A stretch of 64,000 bases of DNA from Symbiodinium natans (GCA_905221605.1 CAJNDS010000528.1:54416-118415), one strand, 5' to 3'; shown: positions 21,872 through 34,249, counted from the first letter of the stretch. Numbers and translations are program-made. Notes: generated by a model not told the origin, from the sequence alone.

Positions 21872-24773
21872 CAAGTTGGCTGTATCTACATCAATGAAGC
21901 TCGCAGTCTTTCATTTCGGGAACCCTCGAATGTCGGCGCGGTGTGACGGCTACAGGTTTGCGGGATCCGGGATGTCGGACCGCCCCACGAGAGCGATTGT
22001 AAAAGACAGTGTCTGCCTGGAGTGCTTGGAGAGCTATGCCACCCACGTGCGGTCGTGTCGCCATGTGTCGCTATCTCCAACACTCTGGCCCTTGCCGCGC
22101 CACATTGCAGACTGCCATTGCAGACTGCCGGATGCATATGCCAGGTTCAGCCGGGTCCGCATTGAGTACCGACTCTGGAGTCGTTTGGGGGTTGCTCGAG
22201 TGTTGTTAGTTTCGCTCACGGCCCTTTGCTATGTTTTTGCCTGCCGCCACCCCTGCCCTGCCCTCATATGCTGTGTGCCGCCCTGACCCTTTGGGGCCCT
22301 TATTGAGGACTCCTTGCTACGGCTGTTTGTGTCAGCTTGTTTTGCCGGCGACCCTTCTTGCTCGGGCGGCGTGTATGGGGACGACTTTCTGCTGCTTGCT
22401 GTGTCCCAGCACCGCCATGCTATCTTTCGACACAGCCTCTCCCTCAATGGCTCCATAAGACGGGTATCGAGCTCATTCGCATTGGGCCCGTAACACGTCC
22501 TTCAGAGAGAGGAAGGCGCTGTTCAGCCTTGATGTGCTCGAGAACCCCTCCCCTCTTTTCCTCTTTTCTATCGTTGTTGCTTCTTGTGGTCTCGGGTGGC
22601 GGCTTTGTGAGCACCTGGTCACGCCACCCTTGTCGTTCCGGATCTGCTGGGGCCCGCCGTGGACGCCTGCCCTCGTCGTCTGCACTTCAGGAGTGTTGCC
22701 GTCACCGCACCCTCCCAGGTGCAGCTATGGACGGCATCATTTTTGCATCCCTTGCCCACGAAAGAGAAAGAGAGACCTCTGCAGGGAGTGCTTTTGCACC
22801 CGGACCTCAGGAGAGAATCTTGCGGAAGATGCTCCTGCGCCTCGTCGCTGCAGCGCTGCCGATCACTTACTCTCCAGCGCTGCAGATGTGGTGCGTGGCC
22901 CAGCGGCATCAGAGTCTTGCAGTTGGCCAGCACGATAGTCTTCAAAAGCATGAGCAGACGCTCAGGTTGTGATAAGATCTTGCATAGTTCAGGTATGCCT
23001 GATCCTCTCTGCTTCGCTGCTTTCCTACAGCATCCAGCGCCCGTATCGCCTGGAAGCGTGGAACCAGGTGTGGTCGAATAAATGACTGTTTCACCATTGT
23101 TTCGTACTTCTCCGGCTTTGTCATGCATTTCTCCGTGCGTTTCTTCACGTTTCTTCTGGTTCTGGAACATCCTGCTAGGTGGAGACGCTGCTCTTGTGTG
23201 TTGCGCTTGTTCTTGCTTTCTCGGCAAGTGCAGTTCTGGCAAACGCTCCTGGGCTATCATGGGCTGAGCTTGGATGGATGTTGTCAGGGTTTGCTGCACT
23301 GCAGAATTCAGCTTGACGAGCCAAGGAAAAGCACTGGGGGAGTTCACGCAACACGCAATCCCTGGTGTTGCTGGCAATGGCTGTGTGACCCAGCAGCATT
23401 GTTCACGAACATGTCAAGAGTTGGCGTTGTTAGGGACACTGGCGGTGCAAAGTTCTGGCGCCCGCTGCTTTGTCAAAGCCGCGACAAGCCCAGCAAAGCA
23501 ACCGGGTGCGTCTTCTCATGTTTTGATAGCAGCCGAGTCCATGCAGCCATTTTGGCTGATACTCCGGGTGTGTGAGGCAAACTAAAATACAGATCATGGG
23601 ATCCAAAAAGCGGTGAATGGACTGCGCAGTCCTCTCGAAGTGAAAAGATTGTCTCGTGTGTGTGTGTGTGTGCGCATGCGTGTGCGTGCGTGCGTGTGTG
23701 TGTGAGAGAGAGAGAGCGGTGCTTAAGGACACTTTATTTGCTTCTCTTTTGGTGTTGCAGTGTTGTCTCGCAGTTGCTAGCTGCTGGCTCCGACCCAAGA
23801 GTCCGGTTGGCAGTGTTAAGGCCATCTTAAGTCTTTAAGCATGTAGGCCCTCTGCCTCGAGGCTTGCCACTGGCACCACGGTCACGCTGTCCGCCTTCGT
23901 GGCGAGACGGCTCTATGAGGAGCCTGTTTCTGCGGATTTGCCTTGATGCCGCCTTGAGACGTGTGAAGTGTGGCTTTGTTTGGATCTTGTGGTTCGGGTC
24001 ATGAGCTTGGCCGACTTCTAAGCTTTGGTGCCTTGTGTGCGGGCACTTGCCATCATTCACCCCCTTCGGCTTGCGACTCAAAACAAACCTGTTCATCCCT
24101 ACCTGATGGAGTTTCGACTTGTGCCTATGACGCTGCGGGGAGCCGTCTTCGGGTGGGCCAGGAGCGCCTGCAGAAGTTCTTCTCCAGAACGGCAAGTGAG
24201 ATTTGACAGAAGGAATGCGCACAAGAGACGTCGTGTCAGTCGGGTTTGGAATGTCACAGTGTGTTGTGCCAGTGAGATGATGGCGAAGACTTGGGCTGTC
24301 TCTGACGCAATGTGTGGCCTGCTGCAGCTGTGAGCTTGAGATTCCAACGCCTGTCATGCTTGAAGATTCGTTAAACAGTTTAAGTTCAGACGGCTTCAGC
24401 AGAAGCGATGCTTGACGAGTAGTGAGATTGAGGTGTTTCTCCAAGTAGGGAGCCATATATAGCAGCCAGCTGCCAATGTTCAGACAAGGCCCCAAGCAAC
24501 GACACAGCTTGAGTGGTCGTTGTGGCCCACTAATTTCACTTCGCCATGCCTGTCATCTGTATCGGCGGTCGACTCGGTGTAAATTGGGTTATATTCGATT
24601 GCAAGTGCAGATGTGTTGATTTAAGGGCTAATGCCGCTTCCCGCCGACCCCGAAACAGCCGCAAGATTGCTCGAGTGGGGGGGGGGGTACGTACCCAAAA
24701 ACCCGAACTCAAATGTACTCCAAGAAGCTCCAGCAACCAGCACGATTTTTGGGGTAGGGGGGGGAGTAGAGGG
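21872..24773. other. No recognised gene
   Basis: Open frames on both strands (for example 22337-22972 + and 22619-23377 minus) overlap one another and show no family motif or clean splice-bounded segment. A (GT)n/(GA)n microsatellite lies at 23654-23716. Confidence 0.35.
23654..23716 (+). repeat. (GT)n/(GCGT)n/(GA)n microsatellite
   Basis: TGTGTGTG passes into GCGTGTGCGTGCGTGCG and then a short GAGAGA run. It is simple sequence; the ORFs crossing it are artefacts. Confidence 0.9.
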
Positions 24774-25268
24774 GTAATTTTAACGCTACGCGACCCGCCT
24801 CGGCCCGACCCAGCGCATCCACGTGAGCATGGTGATTCCGCAGCGCCCAAGTCGCTGGACCCCGAGCAATAAGGGTTGGGTCTAGGGTTTAGGGTTCCGG
24901 GTTTATGGTTTATGGTTTGGGGTTTAGGGTTGAGGGTTAGTTTAGGGTTGAGGGCTTAGGGCTCAAGGTTCACGGTTTGGGGTTTAGGGTTTTTTTTTTG
25001 GTTTAGGGTTCAAGGTTCAAGGTTGAGGGTTGAGACGGTTGATCGTAAAGTTGAGCCAGAGGGGGGGGGGGGGGGGAGGTGGGGGGTGAGGGGGCTTTGA
25101 GTTGGGGGGGTGGGGGGGGGGGGGGGGTGGGGTGGGGGGGGGGGGGTGTGTGGTGGTGGTGGGGGGGGGGGGGGGTGGGGGGGGGGGGGGGGTGGCGGGT
25201 GGGAGGATTTGGAGGGGGTGCCTGTTCTCGCCACCTATGCACCTTCGGCCCGAGGCCTCGGGCGGATT
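24774..25268 (+). mobile_element. Dispersed element with telomere-like and G-rich core, copy 1
   Basis: It begins GTAATTTTAACGCTACGCGA and ends CGGCCCGAGGCCTCGGGCGGATTA. In between come about 100 bp nearly identical to 56221-56340, a TTTAGGG-like degenerate telomeric tract, a long G run (about 25061-25200) and the phrase GGGGGTGCCTGTTCT. The same order recurs at 56221-56781. The ends share GCCTCGG-type words in inverted orientation, so a small non-autonomous transposon is possible. No coding capacity; poly-Pro and poly-Gly frames here are artefacts of the G run. Confidence 0.7.
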
Positions 25269-25965
25269 AGGGTTGGGGGTGGAGCTTGCTGGGGACAGCC
25301 GGGGTCGGGTGTTGTCGCTTACCTGAGCTTGCTTTAAAGGGGGGGCATGTTTCGCGTAGCTTCTGTTGCTGAGGCCCGGTATGTGTCCCATGGACTTGCA
25401 TCCCCGCCATCGTTTTCTTCCTGTGGAAGTTCGCGAAGCCCCTGCTCCCAGCGGAGCCTGTGTGGGAGTGATGGGAGCGAGGGGAGTCGGCCACGGCGTG
25501 GTTCTACGAGATCTCGAGATTGAGGGTTTTTTGGACTTGCGTGGGTATCAGTAGTAAAGTAGTAGTGGATGTCGAAGGGATGTTGCACAGCAGGACTGGG
25601 CGGCATCCATTGAGAAGCAGGCGGCTAAGCTTTGGGAGGCCCTCGCCCCCTACATGGAGAAGGCATGTGCAGCAGCGTTGCTTTACTTGACCCTCAGAAT
25701 TCTGTTGCCAGGGGCCATTTTGAGTCTTGCGTGGATCCGAAGGTGCCCTTCTTCGGCAAGAAAAAGGGGAAGTGCACGAAGGCAATGATGCATTGCACAT
25801 CTTGCGTTGAGAAGTGAGAAGTCATCGCCAGGAGAATGGCGCAGCTGAATCAGTGAGACCTGGCGAGGCAAGGGGTAATGTTCAGACTGTGACACGGGAA
25901 GAAGCATAAGCGATACAAGCGCAACGTGTGCGACACCATGCGCTGTACGCCGTGCGCTGTACGCC

Positions 25966-26871
25966 GTGGGATTCCCGCGGGAGTCCGGGAGTCCGGTCTT
26001 TTGTGAGGTGGGCCACCTGGCCTCCGCAGAGCAGCTCCAGGCGCTGCTGCAGCGCTCCAAGGAGGCCGAGAGGAGTGAAGAAAGGAGAGAGGGGTTCGAA
26101 GCGGTTCGTTCCTTCATCTCTACATTCCTACATTTTTCCTACATCTTCGTATCATGTGCCGCAGGGTCAGCTGCACTCGCCACGTTCAGGGTGCCTTCGG
26201 TGTCGTCTTGGACTTCACCGCGTCCTGGTGCAAGCCCTGTCAGGCAGAGTTGGGATTTGGTTTGTTGCAAGCATGCGTGCGCTCCAAATCATTTCGCAAG
26301 ACCCGCAAAGAGTGCCGAGCAACGGCACAGCGCAGGCCATCAAGCCGCACTTTCAGGCTCGCTGCACTTGGGCATGGTAATCTTCAGGCCTCGTCTGGCG
26401 GGGGGTGAAAACTTGGCAAGAAGCGGATTGAGTAGACGGGAAACGTCTGTCGGCACGTGTGATGCTGGTGGTGCGATGCAGTGTGATCAGACCAAACATT
26501 CTTCTAGTAGCTTGGACTGAGATATTCTCCATGATGGAGGCCTTGGCGGGCAGCTATCCCGGCCATGTGTTCTTACAGGCAAGGAGCTGCAGCGGTTACA
26601 GGGCCATGAGCCGGCATTCAAGGGGTATATGTGTGCGCAATGAGAAGTTCCCGCATTCGGTGGATGGGAACTTGGGACAGGTCGATGCAGACGAGCTCGA
26701 GGATGTTGTCACACGAAGCGGAGCCCCGGGCACAGCAGCTGAGAATTTAAGGAGCCTAAGGCCTAAGGCCTAAGGCTTTTTGCTTAAGACTTTAACAACA
26801 AATGCCAGAGGTGATGGGCCTCCCAACCTTCCAAGTCTACGTCGGGGGTGAGCAGGTCGGATCCATAACAG
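25966..26871 (+). CDS. Thioredoxin, five exons, 3' end not found
   Basis: Exons: start unresolved to 26064; 26190-26243; 26522-26578; 26681-26722; 26811-26871. All five donors are GC, and the phases join cleanly (0, 0, 0, 0, then 1). The product starts with a helix (GHLASAEQLQALLQRS), then GAFGVVLDFTASWCKPCQ with a CKPC active site in place of the usual CGPC, MMEALAGSYPGHVFLQ, VDADELEDVV, and GVMGLPTFQVYVGGEQVGSI with the conserved cis-proline (LPTF) and the GG turn. These match the thioredoxin fold in order and spacing. Such proteins reduce disulfides with electrons from thioredoxin reductase. No targeting peptide could be judged because the first exon is uncertain. The last helix must lie downstream; 27065-27180 continues in phase but does not look thioredoxin-like. 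Confidence 0.85.
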
Positions 26872-29218
26872 GCAAGGAGTACGGCATCCGCATCCTTTGA
26901 TGTCTTGCTGGCACTGGGGGGCAGCGGGAATGTGAGATCTTCGTCAGGGGCTGATGAGGCGAAGCTGGGGACCCTCATCAGTCACTTAGCAGCAAAGTAG
27001 TGTGCATCATAACCTTTCTGATTGTCCGCTGGAAGCCCTTGGAAGTTGATGTTCAAGCTGGCAGCTAGACCTGACTGTAAACGCTTGCGCGCGACGCCTC
27101 GGCTGCCGAACTGGCCCAAGCCAGAGGACGTGCAACGTCGGCGTTCCAAGCGTGCATGCACATCGGAAAATGACCGTTAATCGAGGACAAGGGCACCGAA
27201 GAGCAGCCGAATAGGCTCTGAGTGCCCAGCCCGTTTACGGTAAAGGCTTGCAGTGTCAGCAGGCGGCGCGGCGCACTTGGCTGTGTGTGCTCGTGTGCTT
27301 GTTGCCAAATGAAACAAAGGGTATGGTGGCGGGAGGTGCGAAAGTCAAGCAACAACGGAGGGTGGCGCACCAGAAAGATTCCTGTTGAGGTTCGGTCCCA
27401 GAGGGAGGTCCCTGGTGGGTCCCAATAAATCTGTCGGCATCACTAGGTTTTGGTATGGTGAACTGTTGGAAGGGGGAAGAGACTAGATCCTAGTTTGCTT
27501 GTTCAGACGCTGTTGGTGGGCGAACTGGTGACACTACATGTCTTCGAATGCTCCGCTGTCCCAGGCGGCGCACTTGGCGCCCCGTCTGCAGACGCCAAGA
27601 AAGCACAGTGACAACTACTTGCTCCATGTAGCAGCTCCCAATGCTCCCCAACTGATCCAAAGAGGCTTTGGGTTGAGGGTTCTCGTATGTTCTGGTCCTA
27701 ACCGGACGTTTCACATTCTCCGGACGTGGAAATTCGGAGAGACCCAGAGACCTTGTCGCTTCAGAAGCATAACCTGAGCGCGAACGCAGAAAAAGCCGCA
27801 TATGCTATGCCTCAGGAGTGGAATACCCAAATCGATTTCACGGGCTGTTTGAGATGGGAAATTGGCAGGACAGTGGCTGGTCCAGAGTTCCGTTGCGGGA
27901 GAACATTCGGAAGACCACGCCCTTGCCCGGCTATGCATCGTCCGGTCCCAGCGTGCCTCCCCGTCCTTGCCAGGCTAGGCTTACGGATGCCATGGGGTTC
28001 TGCCATGTAGGTTTCTGGCCACCGCTGCTTAAGAAGCCGTGCGCTCACCTCTTCTCTCAACACAGGTCTCTGCAACATATTTGTCCTCTTCGATCACTAA
28101 ACTATGTGGTGTGCATTTCTCACTCTGTGGCGTGTCAAGTCCGGTTTGGCGTGCCCGTTGGTGGCTCCGCCGCCGCATCCGCGGCTCCCTGCTGCACTCT
28201 GCAGGCGGCGACGCAGATCATGCATCGTTCGGTCTACATATGCCAGTGGTTGATTGGTTGAAGTCTACACGTGGGGATACCTGGTGCAAGTAGTTAAACA
28301 GGTGTTGGCCAATGATGCTGTCAGTTACTGCTTTTAAGGTTTGGGCACATTGCTGGCTGTGCAAAGCACCATATGTCGCCAATTACAACTTTTCAGGTAT
28401 TGGATGCTAGCTCCTCAAGCTCATTTCCGGCCGGTTTCTGGCGTAGTACGGGCTCCACATGATGCGAAAGCATGTTCAAGTGCTTGGCACCACTTGTGGA
28501 GCTGCAGCAGCAGTGGCCGGTCGAGCAGCACTAGCTTGCAGCTATTGGCGATCATTGGAGGCTGAGCATCACGACTCGACTCACCGCCCTTTATTGCAGG
28601 CAACCTGTTCTGATGAACACGATGGCTCATCTCAAGATGCGATAATGCTTATAATGCTTGCTGGGTGTGTAGAAGGAAGTTTCCGGGAGCAATGATGGTA
28701 ATTCAGGCTTGGTCAGTATGTGTTCCACGGAGGTGTTGGGGTAGTGATGTTGCCCCAGCTGTCGCCTGCAAATTGCTTTCCCCACTACGGTTTCGAGCCG
28801 GGGAGCTTTCCACTGCCACACTTGAGATGTGTGCGGTGTCAGAGTGTGACCAGCCATCGGCATGGTTCTTTCATCTTTCGGCTCGTTTTGACACAGCTTA
28901 CAAACATGGCTTCGATGATTATGTTGATAAGTGGAATGTTTGGCAGCTTGTGTGACCGAACGTTTTAAGATCCTATGCACGGTGTAGCATTCCTGAGAAA
29001 AACATAGAAAAACAAAAGCCCAGTCGGATTGGCCTGCCAGCTCGTGGATTAGTTTCCTCATTCAAAGGTTTGCAGTGAGATACGGGCGGCTGATGTGAGA
29101 GCGTCCGGAGAAGAGGTGCCATGGCGAAGGCTGGGCCCACTGTAAAGCGTGGCGAGCTCGAACTGCATGACCTGGTAATTGCTGCTGGGGGTTGGGGCAG
29201 GCCAAGGAGAAGCGGGAA
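26872..29218. other. Intergenic or intronic stretch
   Basis: It should contain the final thioredoxin exon, which I could not identify. A possible N-terminal exon lies at 27538. No repeats of note. Confidence 0.35.
27538..27777 (+). CDS. Possible first coding exon, unrecognised
   Basis: An ATG at 27538 opens an 80-codon frame whose first 50 codons look protein-like (MSSNAPLSQAAHLAPRL, then DNYLLHVAAP). No domain recognised and no donor chosen. A minus-strand frame of similar length overlaps it. Confidence 0.25.
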   Translation: MSSNAPLSQAAHLAPRLQTPRKHSDNYLLHVAAPNAPQLIQRGFGLRVLVCSGPNRTFHILRTWKFGETQRPCRFRSIT

Positions 29219-32160
29219 ATGAATGCCCATCCCTTCCTGTTCGAGGACTCTTTCCAGGCTGACAGCCAAGCAAAAAAAGAGTTGTCAGAGTTGTGGGCAT
29301 GAGTGCAGGGCCGCTGTGCAAGTGGAGAGAAGCCTCTTCGTCAGATCGCCACATGAACAGATGCCGACTTGAAACATGCTCAGGTCAAGAGCCGCGGCCC
29401 CAGCCCATGGCGGATTGGCAATCCGAGGGCCCGGAATGGCCCGGAGATCCCACAGTTCCACGATGATGCTCTCAACCTTGCGCTTTCATCTTTGCTTTCC
29501 TCTTTGCTGCTCAGATGTGGACGACTCGCGGTTCGAGCGAGCCGGTCGGATGGACTGCGAGTCCATTGCCTTCACCACGAACAATCTCGAGATAGTGCGT
29601 ACCTTTGGTGCTGAGTACACGAGTACACTGCTTTAGGGCGCCGCTGTGCATTCTGTTGTGGTGAAGGAAGGCAGTGAGATGTTCCTGAGGCATGTAAACA
29701 GGCTGCATGCTTCTCTTTGAGCTGAACTTCTGTGTGTAGTACATGTGGGTACTTTGTCAAAACAGCGCTGAGGATATCAACCACATCATCTACCCAGTCC
29801 AGGGTGGGGACCAGATCTACGTTGCGATCACCCGCAACGTGAGCCCTGCGGATGATCCCAGGAAGCTCAAGTGGATCCTGCCCCGCTTTTCAGGCTGAAC
29901 TGTGATGTGTAGGCAGTGTAGCGTGGTTGGGCGTATGGCAGATTGCACAAGCATGGAGCATTCCGCCCTACCCAGAGAGTGCACTGCCTCACTGCACTCT
30001 CCGCACCGTTGGCCGGGTGTGGGGCGCAAGGCGTGGAGCAACAAATCTCAGCATGCTTGGGGCCAACCCAGGGGCCTCAGAAGCGGATGACAGTGAGACG
30101 ATGGGCTAACGTGCTCACTGGGCATGCTTGCCGCAGGTGCGCTCGACTGCAGGGTGAACTTTGCACTGCATGACTTGTTCTCCTGCTAACCCTGACCTGC
30201 GGTCCATCTGTCTGCGGGCGGTCTGCAGCTAACTGCTGATCTTGTGCATGGTACATGTGCCGCTCAAAGGACGCCCGGAGCAGTGCATCCGCCAACTTGC
30301 GGATGATCTGAGGTCTAAACTCAGTCTGAGGATCATGCTGTCTCGCAGGTGCATTGAAGAGCAGCATGTGTTTGCCATGGGCAACATTGTGCGATTAGCG
30401 AGGGCCGCGGTGGAAGGCGTTAGCAGATGAACTGGAGAGAGCACCCGCGGCCGCGTCTTGCATGGAGGGGAGGCCAAAGACGTGCCAATCTGGCCTCCGT
30501 GCTTTGGCACTGCTTTGGCACTGCTTAGCACTGCTTTTCTGTGCCGCTCATTCTGTCCTTATTCTGTGCTTTAAGTGCATTGGGCCGTCTCTTGTGAAGC
30601 TGCCTCTTAAGTACATGCTTGAGTACATGTTTTGTTGCTTGGGGTTCGATTAGGCTCTGACCTTGCATTGTTGCACATTGCTTCACATGTCTTTGCATGT
30701 TAACATTGAGTGTGTTTGTGGCTTGCCATGTGCTGCATGCTGTGGTCCTTAGCATGGAGAGGATTGACGGAGTGCTTTGACATGTGAGCTTAGCAATCCA
30801 TGCCAGCATGCTTTTGCCTCTGATGCCAGTACCGCGTACGACCACGATCCTCGCCTTCTCGGGCGCTCGGTAATGGACCACTTTGACTACGTCATGTATG
30901 GCAAGGCTGAGACGAAGCAGCTGTAGCTTGTAATTACAAGTGCTGGCAAGCATGGTCGCTGTGCAGGTCTATAAGAAGGAAGTCAAGAAGGAAGAGAACA
31001 TGGCAGTGTCTTGCCGATCGATTTCAAATCCGCTGAACAGAATGAAGCTGGGAACGACATGTAGTTGGGTCGGACAGCATGCAGAAATATACAGGTTTGA
31101 ATGCAGAAATATAGAGGTTTGAAGATTCTTCAAGTGAAGCTGAGCCTGCAACTGTCTGGTAGAATTGTTGTTTTCCAAGCTCCACGCCAGACGGTCTGGG
31201 CATCCTATGGCGGGCTTCTGATGAAGCCCGGGGGCTCAGTGATTGTTTCTTGCGAGACTTTGGTACTTCTGCCCCTTCTGCTCCCCCGAGCCAGAAGATT
31301 CCAGAAGATTCCAGAAGATTCAGAAACACCTGAGAATGGGAAAGGAGTCAGCAGTAGATCCTACTTCGAGGATCAACCACAACCAAACATGGATCAAACA
31401 CAACCTATCCCGCATCAACAACAAGTTATGCTCGGGGGTATCTGTGTTTTCTGTAGATGTCAAAAAAGGAAGTAGAGCCATGCAGAGATGACACAGCAAA
31501 CGAAATAGTTAAAGACAACGTAGCGGACACAGCGACGAAAGACTAGAAAGATAAAGAGTCGTACATAATGAACCAAAACTGTAAAGCTAAAATGGAAAGA
31601 AAGAACCCTACTTTTCTGAAAAGAGCCGGCTAGCGCAGATTGAAGAATGGATGGGAATGGTACGAATGGTGCGAATGGTGCGACTGGTGCTGGCCTAGGA
31701 AACTCGCATTTTGAGCAAGCCCTTTCCACCTGTCAAGCAGCTGCGAAGTGTCAAATGAGTCTCAAACGAGCCTCGGAAGCACAGATCCTTTGAGCTTTGA
31801 CCCTCACTGGCCTGGAGGCTGCGGGCGGAGGCCGCTCAGCTCGCGGTGCGCCCGCAGGGTTTTGGCTGAAATCATTTTCTATAGCAAACACCAACGCTAT
31901 CTGTAACAGCGACTTGTTATGAAACCGGCAAGCGCTGATCATTCTTGGGAAATGTTTGTTGTGATGTTGAGTGGGTGCTGGTGGGATTGGATTTCAAGGG
32001 TCTGCTGCTGGGGTGGTAGAAGTCGTGCACATTCAGCTGAGATGCAGATCGACGTGTCCCTTATGGGGCTGGGAATCACTGTGAACAGGACTTTCATCTG
32101 AACGACAGCATCTATTTCATGATGCGCAAGGTCCAAGCTGATGACATGGACGTTTCGTAG
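29219..32160 (+). CDS. RPB8: DNA-directed RNA polymerases I, II and III subunit RPABC3 (RPB8)
   Basis: Exons: 29219-29257, 29384-29390 (7 nt), 29515-29594, 29773-29838, 30807-30905, 30967-31005, 31191-31233, 32042-32160 (TAG). All joins keep phase and give about 163 residues, against about 150 in animals. Recognisable RPB8 landmarks in order: LFEDSFQVK near the start, RMDCES, LEIDINHIIYPV, HFDYVMYGKVY, ASYGGLLM followed by GDA across the last intron, and SIYFMMRK near the end. RPB8 is a small OB-fold-type subunit shared by all three nuclear polymerases. Donors are GC at introns 1, 2, 5 and 7 and GT at 3, 4 and 6. ATG 29219 is the only Met in the right place. The C-terminal tail after FMMRK is about ten residues longer than usual. 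Confidence 0.9.
31288..31322 (+). repeat. Short tandem repeat in the last RPB8 intron
   Basis: AGAAGATTCC is iterated about three times. The repeat is intronic by the exon model. Confidence 0.7.
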
Positions 32161-33245
32161 ATCCATGGCAAAGGGTCGGTCCCCACAGAGTCTTCAGACA
32201 CCCGCTGAATGTCCTGAAGTCCCGAAAGCCAGCAGAGCTAGACTTGAGTCTAGTCTGGCTGTAGCAAGGTCCGGAAAGCTGCGAGCTATCAACTATCACA
32301 GGAGAATGAAATGGGGTGAATATCTCCTGGGTGGGGTGGAGGGGTCAGTTTTTTTTCAAGAGAACCTAAGCTTCTGGTAGTTAACAAGCCAACATGGGCT
32401 GAAAGAGAAACAGTCAGCGGGTGTCTCAGCGTGTCAGCGTGCGGGCATTGACAGGGGATTGGGGATTCTTGAATTTCAGGGTTTAGCCGTTTAGGGGTTT
32501 AGGGGATTTCGGGGTTTAGGGTTTCAGGCATTTAGAGGTTGAGACATTTAGGGCCTAGGGGTTTAGGGTTAGGGGCTAGGGGTTAGGGGGTTTAGGGGTT
32601 CAGGGATTTGGAGGCTTAGGCGTTTGGGGGTTCAGGAGTCTGGGGTTCAGTGGTCGAGGGGTCCAGGAGTCCAGGGGTCGGGGGTCCAGTAGTCTAGGCC
32701 CGCGCAAGCTAACGAAGATTCCTGCTAGGAGTGCGATGACCGATCCGCCTCAGCCTGCAAAAGTTGGTGAGCGCAGCTGTGCAATCTAAGAGTAAAGTTT
32801 GTAAAGGAGTGAAGGGCGAATTCTCGCTTCAGCGTAGAGACTGCAGAGACGTCTAATCGTCGGCCTGAAACTTTTCACCGGAGAAGAGTTTTTACATGTT
32901 CTACATCGTTCGCTTAATGCTTGGAGCACTTGGTGAGCAAGTTGAGGGATCTAGTAGCATCTGTGCAGAGCAAAAGGCATGGAGTGTGCACACTCCCATG
33001 GCACCATCTCTGCAGCTGATAAGCTCTGAAGCAGAACTCTCTCACACACATACACGCAGAGTGTAGCAGGCTTTGATGGAACACCTCAGCAGGCATAGCC
33101 GACGACCGACTATGTGTGCTAGATATGGACTGCAAAGACTTTGAAAGGTTTGCCATGGGGCTCGTGCATGGTGCCTTAGATGGTAAGTTTCATGGCCAAA
33201 GCAACATGACAGACTCGGGCCCGTTCCCAGCACAAACCAGCCAAC
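32161..33245. other. Intergenic, with a degenerate telomere-like tract
   Basis: From about 32465 to 32690 the sequence is a run of TTTAGGGG-like and GGGGTTCAGG-like words, too irregular for a functional telomere. The rest (to 33245) has no recognised feature and ends at the 3' side of the minus-strand gene. Confidence 0.6.
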
Positions 33246-34249
33246 CTAGCTGAACACAGCCTCGACTGGTCTCTCATCTGGCAGCTCTTTGCACTTTCGC
33301 ATGATCCAGTGGGCGCCAGAAGCCAGTGCTGCCAGGACTGCGGCGCACCCATAAGGGTAGCCGCAGCGTACAGTCTTGAGAACATGGGCATCCTCATCGT
33401 CGGATGTGACATTTGATGTTGACTTAAGTCTATCCACAATCAGCTTGAGCGCGCACAGGGAAGTTTAGGCTGAGTTTCCTGTGCTCCTTTCTCAGGAGAG
33501 CCTTGACTGCCGAATAGGTGGTGGAGGCTGCTGGGAGTAGCCTCTTCGAATCTGGACGTGCGTCGAGAACTTTTATGCTCAGACAGGCCGCGATGATTTG
33601 GGACGCCAGCGATGCGAATCCCATGCACCGGCGGCTACCTGCCGAGGCTCCGTCTGTCTTCCTGTCGAGGTCATCGACCTCAAAGCTGTGAGCTCTCGAG
33701 GTGGTGTCGCGGCGGCGGGCCGACAAGAAGCCAAAGGCAGCCGAGGCCACCACGGACGAGGTGCGCGGCCTTTGGGCTCTTCTTTGGAGTCTTCTTTGTG
33801 GGCTCTTCTTTGGGCTCTCCGGAGGTCGTGGTCGACTTGAAGACGGCGATTACCTTGAAGCCTGAGGCAAGGACCAAATGGCTCAGCAAGGCGGAGCACT
33901 CAGGCGACTCAGTTCTGTTCTGCCCACGAAGCCTTGAAGCCTGCGCCATGGCAGAGATGAGGCCTGCACAATGGTGGAACAGGGCAAGGCTAAGCCAACA
34001 GATCTTTATGACATCGTCACGAACCGCCGCTTTGCAGCAGTGGTCCGTAGTCGAGACTAGCTGAGACCAAGTGCTCCCTTTCATTTTTCGCTCGAAACCA
34101 CCATGATGAGGCAAGTTCTCCGGAGGCTTGCTCTGGGCTGAGCGGTGTGTGAAGGCATTAGGGTTTTGGCATGTTTCTGGTGTTTGATGAGGCAAGTGCT
34201 CGAAAGACTGTTTGAGGCCAGATCGTGTTGGTCGCAAGTTGGCCAGCAT
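33246..34249 (-). CDS. Minus-strand coding region, unrecognised, with a frame break
   Basis: Reading on the minus strand, a last exon from 33443 down to TAG at 33248-33246 encodes LIVDRLKSTSNVTSDDEDAH and continues with GYPYGCAAVLAALASGAHW. Just upstream, 33753-33457 encodes FASLASQIIAACLSIKVL and ends KLSLNFP. The two frames are separated by 13 nt and are out of register by one base; read as one with a single-base correction the protein would run smoothly. Further upstream (to about 34249) lies an exon-like frame with a lysine-proline-rich stretch (KEEPTKKTPKKSPK). No family recognised. The gene is convergent with the small + strand genes only in the sense that it lies between RPB8 and 34.7 kb on the opposite strand. 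Confidence 0.45.

Noticed and set aside
22619-23377. Minus-strand ORF of 252 codons
   Set aside because: No motif, no splice support, and overlapping + frames of equal quality. Not reported as a gene.
23545-23557. AGCCATTTTGGCT, 13 bases matching the dinoflagellate spliced leader
   Set aside because: The match stops after GGCT (leader continues CAAG, here GATAC), the upstream bases differ, and no gene start or repeat boundary lies there. Treated as chance.
24880-25030. True chromosome end
   Set aside because: TTTAGGG words are degenerate, short and internal, with ordinary sequence on both sides.
25003-25337. Poly-proline and poly-glycine ORFs on both strands
   Set aside because: They are translations of a long G run in a repeat element and cannot be taken as genes.
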